The translations under genes and the position numbers were made by a program. From Kappaphycus alvarezii (Eukaryota > Rhodophyta > Florideophyceae > Gigartinales > Solieriaceae): DNA of 64,000 nucleotides. The notes beneath the pieces are model-generated. The model did not search any database and was not told the origin of the DNA. It saw only the letters and a program-made list of their open reading frames with translations. Within the stretch, counting starts at the first letter, position 1. The number at the start of each line of letters is the position of its first letter. Where the stretch lies: assembly GCA_002205965.3 (NCBI GenBank), contig NADL03000125.1, positions 62,001 to 126,000 of the forward strand, read 5' to 3'. Shown here piece after piece: positions 42,501-53,206 of the stretch.

Positions 42501-44200
42501 TCCCCCCTACGTACTGTAAGTAAAATCTGAAATGATTTTCAAAGTCTGGACAATACGTAGCTGGGTATGGTGCAATCCCACAGAAAGTATTAAATTTAGT
42601 TCTTTTTGTCCTTTTTGGGGAAAGAATCGCTGTTTCTTGCAAGATGGCTTGAATAAAGATATTCTATTTTACCCTATGCTGAGACTGGTTTCTATTACGA
42701 AGTAGATGCGACTTACATGTAATGAGCTGTTGTCATTTTTGTTCCTGCAAATCAAGAAACTAGCATTTAAGTCAGCCCGTCCTTTGCGAACTAGCCGCAT
42801 TAACATTCTGATAAACTACTTGGCAAATACTGCGAAGAAATCGCCCTAGTATTCTCTTTGAGACTATTTTGAATTTCAATCTAGGTACAAAATCTGTTTC
42901 CTTTCCAATACGTAGACCTAACAATTTTACGTTAATAATTGAAAGCCGTAACTCTTGTCAAGTATTCGTCGTCAATGGATTCAAAAAAGTTGCCTACAAC
43001 TTCTGGAGAGGCTACAACCCCAGTAAACCAGCCAATTCCTTCTTTAAGAGTTTGCGAGGTCCGCCCCGTTCCCCGCAATTATTCTGATGATCCAGAAATC
43101 GACTGCAATATTCTGCTGCCCAGTAATATCGCCTCCAGTGGCCCGGCCGGTGTGAACGGAAATCGTGTTTCGCAAACTTCAGAAAAATATATTTCTATCG
43201 ATTGCGGGGCAACCGGATCTTTTCGTAATCAATCCGCAGGGATTCTCTCGACAAGCTCGACGAACCAGCACCGCTGCTCTAGAAAAAAAGAGATTTACAA
43301 AGATTCAAGTGAAGATAATAAACTTTGAAAAAGATTGCAAAAAGTCTTTGGGCAATACTTAAAAACTTTCGCCCACGGTATACCCCAAGCGATTGCTTGG
43401 ATACCTGTCAATTCGAAATGTGCATAAAATGCGACATGATATTTTGCTTTGAAATGCGTTTTTGGTATTACAGCTTTCTCCATGATTGATGCTTCGAGGA
43501 TTTTACCGCTGCACAAAGGCATTCTCCGACGTATTTCAGTTACCGCTGGGAATCTCTTCTTTTGGTGGCTATTCAGCTGAAATCTTACAGGCAATATTCT
43601 TGCTTCATGAAACAGCATGGACCCATCGCTATTTGCCATCTGATGGTCCTACAGACTGGTTCCAAAGTGTGGCCTACAGTACAGCAATTCAAAAGTTATC
43701 CGCCATATTTTGTATTCGTCAGTACTTAGCTAGTGCTGTATTTTTTGAAAGGTCCAGAATGAACCAGTCCGGATTGAGGTCAATCTGTTTCAATTAAAAA
43801 TGTCGGCAGTATCTAACGCAAAAAGCTCAACAGAATTTGCCCAAATTAAGAACGCTTGAAAAATTCAACTATAATTGTATATTTCATCTTTTCCAGGCAA
43901 TACGTAGTAAAGAGAATGGACATTCTGTTCCCGAACAATGTGTAATTAAGGGGTTTATCTGGGTGCGCTCTCTATGAAGTGCGTCATTTAGCATTCGGCC
44001 TTTAGCGTTCGTCCCATCATGTCCTTCATCAAAATTTCCTGGAGAACCGGAGGGGTTCACATACTGTTACTGATAAGCTCACTTATATCAAATCACCATG
44101 TATGGTAATATCCTGTGTCGGGATGCCCTTTGAGTCGATTTTTGCTGTCTGAAATACTTCCAGATAGAGTCGCATATACCTTCTAAGAAGGTAAAGGTTC
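42501..44200. other. Unrecognised region with two orphan ORFs
   Basis: No transposon match seen. 42939-43328 (plus, 129 codons) is Ser/Pro-rich. 43295-43639 (minus, 114 codons) contains RRRMPLCSGKILEASIMEKA and YHVAFYAHFELTGIQAIAWG, looks protein-like and is unknown to me. A plus-strand frame at 43486-43797 overlaps it and is probably its shadow. Confidence 0.3.
43295..43639 (-). CDS. Hypothetical 114-codon ORF
   Basis: Begins MANSDGSMLFHEARILPVRF. The mid part (VIPKTHFKAKYHVAFYAHFE, LTGIQAIAWGIPWAKVFKYC) has the alternating aromatic and charged composition of a folded protein, and the upstream sequence continues the frame only as far as a stop. No signal peptide or membrane segment. It could be a fragment of a longer decayed gene. 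Function unknown. Confidence 0.25.
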   Translation of the reverse strand: MANSDGSMLFHEARILPVRFQLNSHQKKRFPAVTEIRRRMPLCSGKILEASIMEKAVIPKTHFKAKYHVAFYAHFELTGIQAIAWGIPWAKVFKYCPKTFCNLFQSLLSSLESL

Positions 44201-44410
44201 GGGGGGTTTTGATGCAAAGGCACGCCGCAGCAGCCGTCATGTCCAATGCGGCCTGCTTGATGGCTGGTCTGAAGGTAGCATTTTAGGGAGCGTAGTTCCT
44301 TCCCCATTACTGTGTCGATGTACCCTTTTTGAGTCGATTGTGGTTGTCTGGGAAATCGTAGGATAGATCGGATATAACCTTCCAAAAGTAAAACACCCAA
44401 ACCTTTCCCC
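44201..44410 (+). repeat. REL C-terminal end plus tail, plus strand
   Basis: 44210-44285 contains the end of the REL coding sequence (TTTTGATGCAAAGGCACGCC, GCAGCAGCCGTCATGTCCAA) followed by a full tail to 44410 ending AAAACACCCAAACCTTTCCC. Confidence 0.55.
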
Positions 44411-44537
44411 TTCTAAGAATAAATTACCCAAAACTTTCCCCTTCAAACATGCGGTCAAACTAAAGATCGGTGCCACTCGATGTGATTTCTTAGGCCCAAG
44501 AGGCTGCTGATGGGATATAAAATCAATATAATATCAA

Positions 44538-44877
44538 GTGACTGAAAGGACTTTCATCTTTGAAAGTCAAACTCTCCTGTTAAGGACTTTCAACTCGCTC
44601 ACCTCGCTTAGCGCAGCAAGAACGGCGAAACACAGAAAATACGAGTCCTTCATTGCGTCTTCCGCCAGAAAAAGGCTGGTCCCCCGTCCCCATCTCCACC
44701 CTCGGAGGATGGAACCCGGACGCTAACGCGTTGCTAACCGACGTCGCTTGCAACATTGCTACGAGGGCAAGGGAGACCCAGGCAAAGGTCAAGCAAGTCT
44801 TAACACAACGTCATGCCGCAGCGGCAGCGATGTGCAATGCGGAGTGCTTGTTGGCTGGCCTCCAGCCAGTTTTCTAG
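44538..44877 (+). pseudogene. REL-type C-terminal domain, separate copy
   Basis: 44560-44680 reads LLLRTFNSLTSLSAARTAKH then RKYESFIASSARK. After a one-base frame change, 44653-44877 continues GWSPVPISTLGGWNPDANAL and QVLTQRHAAAAAMCNAECLL to a stop. It differs from the REL-2 copies in about a third of residues, so it represents another subfamily of the same C-terminus. K...KY and LGGWxPD are the invariant words. Confidence 0.55.
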
Positions 44878-45724
44878 CGTTTTGACGGCTTCCCGCCAAT
44901 TCTTTACATTGTAAGCTTTTACCCACATCACGATATCCCTCAGGGATCAGCTGACCTCATTTTTCATGGATTAAAACCATCCCAAATTTCTCCACTTTGA
45001 AAGCGACAGATTCAGGGGAGGTTTGCGATCGGACATAAAATCCGTAGGAAGGAGTTCAGGGACATAGCATCCGGTACTACAGACATACCTCTAATAACAG
45101 AAGGAAATCAAATGCAGCGCTACGTGGAGAGGAGATGAGGTAAGGATAGGAAGTTTCTAAAATGCAAAGGAGAGGTTTCTTCAGAAAGGGAATGATTGGG
45201 AGTTTTACTCTTGGAAGATACATCCGATCTATCCCATAGTTTTCCAGACAACTACAATCGACTCAAAGAGGTATGCCGACACATTTATGGGGGAGGAACT
45301 TCTTTAGTGGAGCTGGATGCCCTACTGCAATGCAAGGGGCCTACTTCCTTTGCACCAAATATTAAAGTTCCACAATAGGAACTGTCCATTCTAGCTAGTT
45401 CACTGAGAACTAATGTAGTGACGAATGTTGCACTACCACGACGAAAGCATCACCTTTAATGATCAATACTCAGGAGACTGCTAGCGCCATACAGCGCAGG
45501 AACTGGGACTACACAGCAGGGGCCTAATCGGTGGTCTGGTCAAGGCGCCGCCGATTAACGGACGTAGCAACGTATTGGACAATCAGGCATACGAATCTAA
45601 CGAGGAGCGAATGTTTCTTGGCGGCAACAGAGGTACCACGCTTGCTGACGAGAAAGTGGGCGACTTGTTGCACAGCTTGATCAAACCCGGGTCCAATGCA
45701 AACATAGACATCAACAACCATGTG
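44878..45724 (-). other. Spacer with one REL tail repeat
   Basis: A tail copy lies at 45200-45305 (TTTTACTCTTGGAAGATACA, ATCCGATCTATCCCATAGTT). The rest has no recognisable gene; a 65-codon minus-strand frame at 45524-45721 lies directly downstream of LINE-B and may be its 3' region. Confidence 0.35.
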
Positions 45725-45907
45725 GTGTAGTGAACATTTATTTAAAACTCCTGACTAATAAAAGCCGACTAGTGGGCTATGTTGTCAGGGTAAACTTGCA
45801 GAGAAATACTGTAATTCATGCAGAGAATCTTGTTCGGATGGACTTTAGTGTGTATCTTAGCCGCCGTTTGGGGCCAGCGACAGGAGAGAGATGCAATGAA
45901 GTGGCCG

Positions 45908-46936
45908 CTAGCGCTGAGTGTATAGTACATTGATGGCATGTCGTAATCGTTCAAGTTGGTTGTCGGTGATGGCGTTGTTCCGGAGGAGTTCCATGGTCCT
46001 GGTAGCAGTTCTGTAGGGCGTTGTCGTAGGTACTGGGTGATGTGGGAACCAGTGTAGGAACCATCGTAAGGCGAGGCGACGTGGGTGCCCCTTGAGGATG
46101 GGGGAGGTGAGAAAGGATGGGTATGTTCCTATTTGTGTTACGGCGGGTGCATGGCGGGGTGAGAAGCGACGTTGACGGCGGGATGGGGGGTTGTTACGCG
46201 TATTCCAAACGGTGGTGTACAGATGGGATGGGTGCGTCTGGGATGCGGAGGTGAGAGTTTTGTGGAGAACCGAGTTGGTACCAGCGGATCTGATATTTTG
46301 TAGAGTGCGGGCCGCCGTTGACTTGTGGTTGCCTGTGCCCGTTTTGGTGGTGGCTTGGAGAGTGGCGAGGAAATTGGAGGCTTGTGTTTGGAGAAGGCTG
46401 GTGAGATCCGGGATTTGGAGGATGGCCTGTAACCGGGACAAGTGGGTGGTGTTGAATGTGCCTCTTGTACGGAGGTAGGATGCGAAGAGCTGCCGCTGGA
46501 TGGAGAGGTCGGTGCGATGGAGGTCTTCGAGGTCGCGCAGCAGGATTGCGCCGTAGAGGTACGTGCTGCGTATGAAGGTGTGGAGGAGGTGGCCAGGACG
46601 GGCAGGGGTCATGTCAGTAATGAGGAGTGTTGAGTGTAACAGGGACCGGGTGCCATGTAGGGTGCGTTGTGCCCTGATGATGGTCGCGTCAGGGTGTATT
46701 CCGTGGGGGTGATTGTCATCCCTAGGTATGTGGCCTTGTCTGCGTGACGAATCGCCGTGGAATGGATTGTGAGTGGTAGCGCTGGGTGGGCCGGGTGCTG
46801 GGAGATTACTATGCACTTGTTGGGTGCCCAGGTCATTTGTCTGGCCGATGCCCAGCGTTGATATTCGTCGAGGAGAGTATGGAGGAGCGAAGGGTCGTGG
46901 GAGTGGAGGAGGACGTCGTCCGCGAATAGTTTGCAT
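45908..46936 (-). CDS. LINE-B post-RT C-terminal region
   Basis: 342-codon frame, of which the authentic part starts at about 46690 (ATIIRAQRTLHGTRSLLHST) and runs to the stop at 45908. It is rich in Arg, Thr and Leu and contains LLHTFIRSTYLYGAILLRDL, LSIQRQLFASYLRTRGTF and RLALRWFLHWFPHHP, a typical C-terminal tail of LINE ORF2. Before 46690 the frame is antiparallel noise relative to the RT frame. A one-base frameshift separates it from the RT. Confidence 0.55.
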   Translation of the reverse strand: MQTIRGRRPPPLPRPFAPPYSPRRISTLGIGQTNDLGTQQVHSNLPAPGPPSATTHNPFHGDSSRRQGHIPRDDNHPHGIHPDATIIRAQRTLHGTRSLLHSTLLITDMTPARPGHLLHTFIRSTYLYGAILLRDLEDLHRTDLSIQRQLFASYLRTRGTFNTTHLSRLQAILQIPDLTSLLQTQASNFLATLQATTKTGTGNHKSTAARTLQNIRSAGTNSVLHKTLTSASQTHPSHLYTTVWNTRNNPPSRRQRRFSPRHAPAVTQIGTYPSFLTSPILKGHPRRLALRWFLHWFPHHPVPTTTPYRTATRTMELLRNNAITDNQLERLRHAINVLYTQR

Positions 46937-47538
46937 GGAGGAGGGAGGGAGAGGGAAGTTGTGATGGCAGTCAGGGCGTGGGGAAGGTCATTAATAAAGA
47001 CATTGAAGAGGAGTGGGGAGAGAGGGGAACCTTGGGTGAGACCGAGGCGGATTTCCGTTGTCGTAGAGGTACAGTCGTCTCTTGTCCGGACCGTGAGGGG
47101 CAGGAGGCATGCCGTTATCATGGCTGTTTCTGTGTGGGGGAGCAGGCGTCCACAGTCGTGTAAGAGCAGATGACGGTTGACCCTGTCGTAGGCTTTGAAC
47201 ATGTCCAGGGCAACGAGCCAGCGATCCTCTTGGGTAATGACTGCTTCCGTGGCTATGGGAGCGTGAAGGGGGCCTATTCTTCTTTGGAAGCCAAATTGCA
47301 TTGGGTGGGGGTCTGTGAGGTCAGCTAGGAAAGAGGCGAGACCTCCTTCAATGGCTTTCCGGCAGTGCGATAAGAGGCAAAGTGGGCGGTAATTCGCTGG
47401 ATTTTGTTGGTCCTCTCGTTTGTGGACCGGGATCAGGGTTCCTGTTGCCCAGGTTCGGGGGTAGTGGAGCGTTTGGCCTATTGTCGTCCACCAGGTGTAT
47501 AGCAGAGTGGCGAAGAGAACGGGCTCTGTCTTCATCAT
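46609..47538 (-). CDS. LINE-B reverse transcriptase
   Basis: 309 codons with the RT series in order: TLIPVHKREDQQNPANYRPL, FGFQRRIGPLHAPIATEAVI, WLVALDMFKAYDRVNRHLLL (motif A), LGLTQGSPLSPLLFNVFIND (motif B) and CKLFADDVLLHSHDPSLLHT (motif C, F-A-D-D intact). WAPNKCIVISQHP follows. All catalytic Asp residues are kept. The upstream frame 47562-47957 (EFKRLQAVARQQVRREKRWF in an alternative frame) belongs to the linker before the RT. Acts in target-primed reverse transcription. Confidence 0.8.
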   Translation of the reverse strand: MMKTEPVLFATLLYTWWTTIGQTLHYPRTWATGTLIPVHKREDQQNPANYRPLCLLSHCRKAIEGGLASFLADLTDPHPMQFGFQRRIGPLHAPIATEAVITQEDRWLVALDMFKAYDRVNRHLLLHDCGRLLPHTETAMITACLLPLTVRTRDDCTSTTTEIRLGLTQGSPLSPLLFNVFINDLPHALTAITTSLSLPPPCKLFADDVLLHSHDPSLLHTLLDEYQRWASARQMTWAPNKCIVISQHPAHPALPLTIHSTAIRHADKATYLGMTITPTEYTLTRPSSGHNAPYMAPGPCYTQHSSLLT

Positions 47539-47960
47539 CTCAATGTGTATGCCATTATTTCCTACTGCTTTTCCCCGTGGCGCGGTGCAGATGTAGTTGA
47601 GGATGTGTTGTTCGAGCGCCGGTGGGGGGTAAAGGTCTGTATTTGGATCGGGGGTTGTTCCTGATTATGGGCGGTGCCCATGTATATAGTGAAGTCCCGT
47701 GGGGAGAGCTGGCGTCCGTTGCGGTTTTGGTCCGTTTTCCTCCTGGCGGTCTGCCGTCTGCCGTCGATCAGTTGCCACTTCCCTGGTATATTGTTCGTTG
47801 GGGAGGTCTGTGAGGCGGAGCAGGGTCCACTTTTGGAACCATCGTTTCTCTCTTCGGACTTGTTGCCGGGCGACGGCCTGGAGTCTTTTGAACTCGAGAT
47901 AATCCACATATATGTGGTGAAGGTCCAGTCCGTAGTATCCGCACTACCACCATTCAATTC

Positions 47961-48063
47961 AAATTGACTGGGTATCAGTCAGCTTATCTGTGTAAATGGG
48001 GGGTTAATTTACTGTGGAAGATATGTGGGTTGGGATCCAGTAAATTTGTACCGGAGCGCAATA
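47961..48063 (+). other. Junction LINE-B / REL-1
   Basis: Holds a segment (GGTTAATTTACTGTGGAAGA) that recurs inverted at 17640-17705 and a short word shared with 31083-31110. Probably REL-1 5' sequence. Confidence 0.35.
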
Positions 48064-48377
48064 AGGGCGTGCAATGCGCACCCTGCACCAGTCGCACATG
48101 GCTGATGTGCGTGACCCGCAAGTCATCGAAAGCCTGCGAAAACTGCACCCAGCACCGCAGTCTCCGGTGAGAGCCATAGAAGCGAGAGACTTGCCGCTCC
48201 CGGCGGACATTTCGGAGGAAACGGTTCTACGCGCGGTCCGACGCCTGAACCCTAACTCCGCACCTGGCCCCGACAGAATGTCACCGCCACTCCTGCACCT
48301 GCTGGCCAACACACGGGTGAGCCCTGAAGCTGGGGTGACGGGTATCTCGGTACTAACAGCTGTTGCGTGGAGACTAG
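48064..48377 (+). pseudogene. REL-1 element: N-terminal part of RT region
   Basis: Plus strand: HMADVRDPQVIESLRKLHPA, then EETVLRAVRRLNPNSAPGPD, the S-A-P-G-P-D signature that precedes the RT in this family of non-LTR elements. The frame is cut after AVAWRL by gypsy-4 and resumes exactly at 55899 (LAHGDLPNETIPLISSATML). Host of three nested insertions. Confidence 0.7.
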
Positions 48378-49092
48378 TGATAGGGATAAATCGGCGGGGG
48401 AAGAGATCCTCAGAACCGATTACCCTGAGAAGGAGGTGTTGCGAGCGACAAAAGTGCTGCCGTGGTATTGTTGAACGAACAAAAGGGAGTGTATATAGAA
48501 GAGAGTTGAGAAAGCTACAAGCAAGTATAAAAGGGGCAGAGTCTACCACGACGCTCTGCGACAGCGTAAGAAAAAGTTTCTTGGGTCTGAAGTTGACTCT
48601 CAACTTCCTACTACTCGGGACTTGGCTTGAAGTTGTCTGCCAACTTGCTTCACCTCCACTAAAGGAAGCAGTTTACTCGGCTTATATAGACTTTTGGCTA
48701 CCCCAAAAGTCTCCAACAAACATACTAATAACCATAAAATGTATTCACGGTAATCGTGTGAACCAGAGAGACTATTAGAAGATATTTCCTCAAGGTAAAT
48801 ATCTAGGTGCCATACCCATGCCAGCCACCATCGGCCAGGGGTGGGAATTGATGTGGCCATTATATAGACCTTTCAGAGCTACTTGTCGTATCACCCACAA
48901 CCTGGAACTGTACTGACATCTACTATGACAGCGTGTCCTAAAATGAAAAAATCACCGACGAATTTGCCACACTCACCCAAATTAAAAATATCTTGCAAAT
49001 TCAAAAACTGTAAAAATATCTTCCCAATTCCGATACTGTATACAATCATGGTCCTCATCTAGATTTTTTCGTGCGCGAATTTGCGCACATCA
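48378..49092 (-). repeat. gypsy-4 3' LTR (715 bp)
   Basis: TGAT...ATCA. Differs from the 5' LTR at about ten positions, most of them single-base insertions or deletions (for example AAGTTTCTT versus AAGTGTTCTT). It lacks the U3 acidic ORF. Confidence 0.9.
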
Positions 49093-49125
49093 CGCCCTCT
49101 CGCTCAAGACGAACGTCCCGACTCG

Positions 49126-50276
49126 TCACTGCTCTTCTTCTGCTTCCGTTAGTGTTCGCTGTCTTATTGATAAAATGTATGGTCTCTCAAACGGGTACGG
49201 ATGCAACTGATTACCAATATGATGCTCTAAAAAGTAGGTTCGCATTACTGGTACCTCACTTTGTAGCATAGCCTCATATATTGGTTTGATCACATCGAGG
49301 TGGGGTTGAATACATTCTTCTTCCGTGACTCTTCCGAATCTTCCAAGAGTGAAAAAATATATGTGATATGCAAACTCTTCTGGAAGATGCCGGAGGAATG
49401 GATGTCGATAAGAAAAGAAGACGCGCATCATCAAGAACGAATCTTCGTAAGATAAGTGCGGTCCATGTAGCGCCCTAAAACATAAACAGATGCTTATCAT
49501 GAAATAAGAAATGACCTGCGCATCGTTCGCATCCTCGGAGATATTGCGCAGCCAAAAAGATAATCTTCTTCTTCCGACTGTATGCTGTGCATGGTTGTGA
49601 AGGAGAGCTAGAGATGAAGTTGTGGTGGACGGTCCCGATGAATGGCCGCGACCAGCTCCTGACGTACTGGGACCTGCACGAGGTCCTCTCGGGGGACGAC
49701 CGGAACCTCTTCTGGGCGGGTTGTTGTCTCCTGAAGGTCCTCCTCTGGTCATCATCACTGCTTCAGGAGGATCCTCGCCGCCTCCAACGTTCCCAATTTG
49801 TGGCGGAGAAACGTAAGGTTCCCATAGAGGATACGGGACCAGCCTGTATTCCATATCCGGGGGTAAGGCGTAACCTCTCAGTCGCACGTCTTGGTTGTTC
49901 TTGAGAAATACGTAAATTGGACGGATAATATTCAGATACGTTTGCGACAAGTCTCCAGCAGCTACCATTCCATATCTTCCTATAGAGTAATGATATATTA
50001 CCTCCACAAACTCTGGACCTGCTTCCGTGAACCTTCCGTTTTGGAATGAAAATAGAACTCTTATTAATAGTCGGAAATCTCTTCAGGTAGCAATGGTCCG
50101 TTCAACGTACGAAAACATAGGCATATATTAATGTAGAAATGGATGATTACGTGGAGTTCGTAGTAGTCCCGCGTAACCGAGATGATCCATTCCCAGGCCC
50201 TTTTTCCTCCCATAGGAATCATTCTATAGTTAAAGATGAGTATGCCCCGTGGTTGCGCATAGTCCTGTGTGAGAAG
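49126..50276 (-). CDS. gypsy-4 Pol C-terminal extension with two related repeats
   Basis: About 383 codons directly continuous with the integrase frame (ORF 50064-50447), then one frameshift near 50075 into the 293-codon frame 49126-50007. Two ~115-residue units share the same plan: unit 1 (about 50162-49809) has FYINICLCFRTLNGPLLPEE, YHYSIGRYGMVAAG, LNIIRPIYVFL and LVPYPLWEPYV; unit 2 (about 49521-49174) has FMISICLCFRALHGPHLSYE, YFFTLGRFGRVTEE, LDVIKPIYEAM and LHPYPFERPYI. A linker of about 95 residues between them is Gly/Pro/Arg/Ser-rich (GGPSGDNNPPRRGSGRPPRG). No family recognised. It occupies the place where env or accessory genes sit in some gypsy elements, but there is no signal peptide or clear membrane anchor. 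Gypsy-3 lacks it. Confidence 0.7.
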
Positions 50277-51391
50277 GAATTCTTCAGGCCTCTGATGGTA
50301 AGGGACCAGACGACGTGCATGGATGGCCCTCCTTGATCTCTTCCCTGAGCTTGAACAGAGCTGATAGTGCGGGTGTCTTTCCTCCGTGACGATGCAAGGG
50401 TTCGAGTACTTGGTTTGGAAGGCCGGCCACTTCACAGCCTGCTGCATTGCTTTTCCATGTACTACAAGTACTTTAGAGCCAACTGAAAAGGTTCTGACTG
50501 CAGGTTCTGCATCCTTATTTCTTGTTGTGTTAGCGCGCGGTGTGATCTCCAGCCTTCGGTGGCCAGTAGTTCAACTTCCCTACTCTCTTCATCGATAATA
50601 TTTGTTTCCATGTCTCTCTGTAACATTCTAGGAGCCCTTCCGTACATTAGCTCGAATGGTGAGCGTCCATTTCTTCCTCTTCTTCGACGGTAGCCGTATA
50701 ACACTTTTGGTAAGGCATCTTCCCACTGGATTTCATTCTCCAACATAGTTTTCGATATTGCTCGTTTGATGGTTCCAACCATCCTCTCCGCTTTCCCGTT
50801 GGACATAGGAGCGTATGCGAGAACGGTCTTCAGCTGAATCCCTTTCTCTTCCAAAAAACGAAGCAGTGAAGTTGCAGTAAAACAAAGGGCGTTATCCGAG
50901 ATGATCCTTTTTGGAAGACCAAACGGTTCAATTATTTCTTTTTCGATGAATCTCAGTACCACCTCAGCATTTGCCTCCTCGACTGCAACTGCTATTGGCC
51001 ATCCAGTAAGATGTTCCACCCCTATAAGGAGATATTTGTTTCCGGAAGAAGTTTCCTTGAACGGGCCCGCGAAGTCAATTGAGAAGGTTTCAAAGAGACC
51101 GGAAACTGGAAAACTTAGAGTTGTCTTATACTTCCGTATTGGAGTGAATTTTTGGCAGTTGTCGCAGCTTTTCACGAAGTTATAGACGTCCTTATGGATA
51201 CCGGGCCACCAGAATCTCTCAGTTACGAATTTTTTGGTTGTTTCGAGATCCCAATGCCCTAGCTCATCATGGAAAGTCCTCAAGATCTTCATTCTTTCTT
51301 TCAAAGGGGCCACTAGTCGGGGACCGGCTTTAGTGTGCCGGAAAGTTTCCCATTCCACAATGTAAAAGCCTTTTGATTCCTGCGTACCCAA
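50277..51391 (-). CDS. pol: gypsy-4 integrase
   Basis: Zinc finger H-H-C-C in FHDELGHWDLETTKKF and YNFVKSCDNCQKF. The catalytic core has SIDFAGPFKETSSGNKYLLI, PKRIISDNALCFTATSLLRF and AYAPMSNGKAERMVGTIKRA: Asp, Asp and Glu are all present. The C-terminal tail in the adjoining frame (50447-50277) reads WPAFQTKYSNPCIVTEE then RRAIHARRLVPYHQRPEEF. A frame change near 51390 separates it from RNase H and another near 50460 separates the core from the tail. Confidence 0.85.
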
Positions 51392-52988
51392 TTTCGGTGT
51401 TCAAGATCAACCTTTCTCATTTCTAGTCCATCGAGGAATTTGATCAGTCCGTGAATATTAGCTTCGTACTCGTTATCGTTCGGCAACTGCAACTCGGCGA
51501 CTCCGACGATGTCCTCCGAAGCTTTTTCATTTGGAATCAGTGCGTCCCTCAAGCGGGATAGGTAATCGGCAGGCTGATTATTGCGTCCGGGTCTATACAC
51601 AATTTCAAACCGATATTCTGCGAAAATGTCGAGCCATCGGGCCAAGCGGTGATGTACATCCTTCTTTTGGAATGCTGTTTTAAGTGCCTGGTGATCAGTT
51701 ATCAAGACAAATTTCTCGAGTGATAAAAGGTATACGCGAAACTTTTTCAGCGCGAAGACGACAGCTAGCGCTTCTTTCTCGCAGACTGAGTATCTCTTTT
51801 CCGCGTCATTCAGAGTTCGGCTTGCGAATTGAACAGGGTGTAGTCTTCCGTTTTCATCTTTTTGGGACAAAACGGCACCCAAAGACCGTTCTGAGGCATC
51901 TGTCTCCACAACGAATGGTCTCTTGAAATCTGGGTACATGAGAACTGGGGGACACATAGCTTATCTTTAAGCTCCTGAAATGCAGTTTCCATTTCCTTGT
52001 TCCAGTAAAATTTTCCGTTCTTCGTAGTGCTGGCATGTAACGGTGCTGCAGTCTTGGCGAAATCTTTGATAAATCTTCTGTAATATGAGGCCAGTCCTAA
52101 GAAGCTTCGGACCTCCGTCTTTGAAGCGGGCCTTGGTGCCAACTTTATTTTTTTCGTTTTCTCTGGATCCACTCTAATTCCCTCTTGGTCGACGATATGA
52201 CCGAGTAATTGGATAGAAGTTTTCGCAAAGAAGCATTTGCTCAACTTAATTTTCAAGCTATACTCCGATATCCTCTCCACAACTGTCTTGACGTGCGAGA
52301 TGTGCTGATCCAATGTTTCTGAGAATATGACGACATCATCGATATAGACTCTTGCGAATGGAAGTCCTTTCAAAACCTCGTTCATCATTCTTTGGAATGT
52401 AGCTGGTGCATTCATGAGACCAAAAGGCATCACTTCGAACCTGAACGTACCGGCTTTGCTGGTAAAGGTTGTTTTTTCCTTACATTTTTCATCCAATGGA
52501 ATCTGCCAATAGCCAGTGTAAAGGTCAATTGAGGTGAAATATCTCCCGTCCTTCAGGTCCTCGAGGATCTCCTCCATGTTCGGAATCGGAAATCGATCGG
52601 GTATCATTCTCTGGTTCAGTTGTCGGTAATCGACGCAAAAACGCAGCTTTCCATCCTTCTTTGGTGCGACCACAACTGGAAACGACCATGGGGATGAAAC
52701 TGGTCGAATAATATCATTTTTCAGCATACTTGTAACATTTTCTGAGATAAATTGGTCATATTTTGGCGGTTGACGTCTAGGCTTGTGGTAAATCGGTTGA
52801 GTGTCGGTAAGTTCGAACGAGTGAGTAACCGGTACACTTGCTTGTCTAAATCTGAAACGCTCCATGCAATTACTTCGGAAGATGTTAACATGTCGGATAT
52901 TTTCAGTGAGGCGGGGCGGGAAGGTGCTGCACTTTTCCTTGGATTTCTGCCATTTGGCGCCCTTTTTCTTCTTGATCCTCAACCTCAA
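51313..52988 (-). CDS. pol: gypsy-4 reverse transcriptase and RNase H
   Basis: The 392-codon frame 51810-52988 holds RT: NDIIRPVSSPWSFPVVVAPK, LRFCVDYRQLNQRMIPDRFP, FTSIDLYTGYWQIPL, FEVMPFGLMNAPATFQRMMN and YIDDVVIFSETLDQH, all intact. After a one-base shift near 51960, RNase H runs in 51313-51957: FVVETDASERSLGAVLSQ, QFASRTLNDAEKRYSVCEKE, ALAVVFALKKFRVYLLSLEK and FEIVYRPGRNNQPADYLSRL. Makes element cDNA and removes the RNA strand. Confidence 0.9.
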
Positions 52989-53206
52989 TATTTTGAAGGA
53001 CCTCTTCCGTCGTGCTCACATCTTCATATATGGAATTCGACGTATTCTTATTTTCTTTGCAAAGGTAATCTTCTTTCATGCTCCGAATTCTGTCCTTTGA
53101 TTCGATATCATCGCAAAAAGAAACACATTCGGGTTTCAAACTTATCCTAGAATCCAGTCGTCATCTGTTTCAAACCCGGAATCATAATCGTCCCATGCCA
53201 TGTTCA

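Larger units (their letters stand above)
45725..47960 (-). mobile_element. LINE-B: 5'-truncated non-LTR retrotransposon
   Basis: Minus-strand coding from about 47957 to 45908 with a short 3' region ending near TAAATAAATGTTCACTACAC (45716-45735). The 5' end lacks an endonuclease domain, as is usual for 5'-truncated LINE insertions. Two frame changes (about 47550 and 46690) break the ORF. The decayed LINE-A at 4.4-7.2 kb is the same family. Confidence 0.7.

Noticed and set aside
48074-48778. 234-codon ORF taken as one gene
   Set aside because: It runs from REL-1 coding across the target duplication into the gypsy-4 LTR; the last ~130 codons are LTR sequence and not protein of the element.
49126-50276. 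Gypsy-4 extension as a retroviral-type envelope
   Set aside because: No signal peptide, no furin-like site and no C-terminal membrane anchor; it is continuous with integrase rather than a separate gene.
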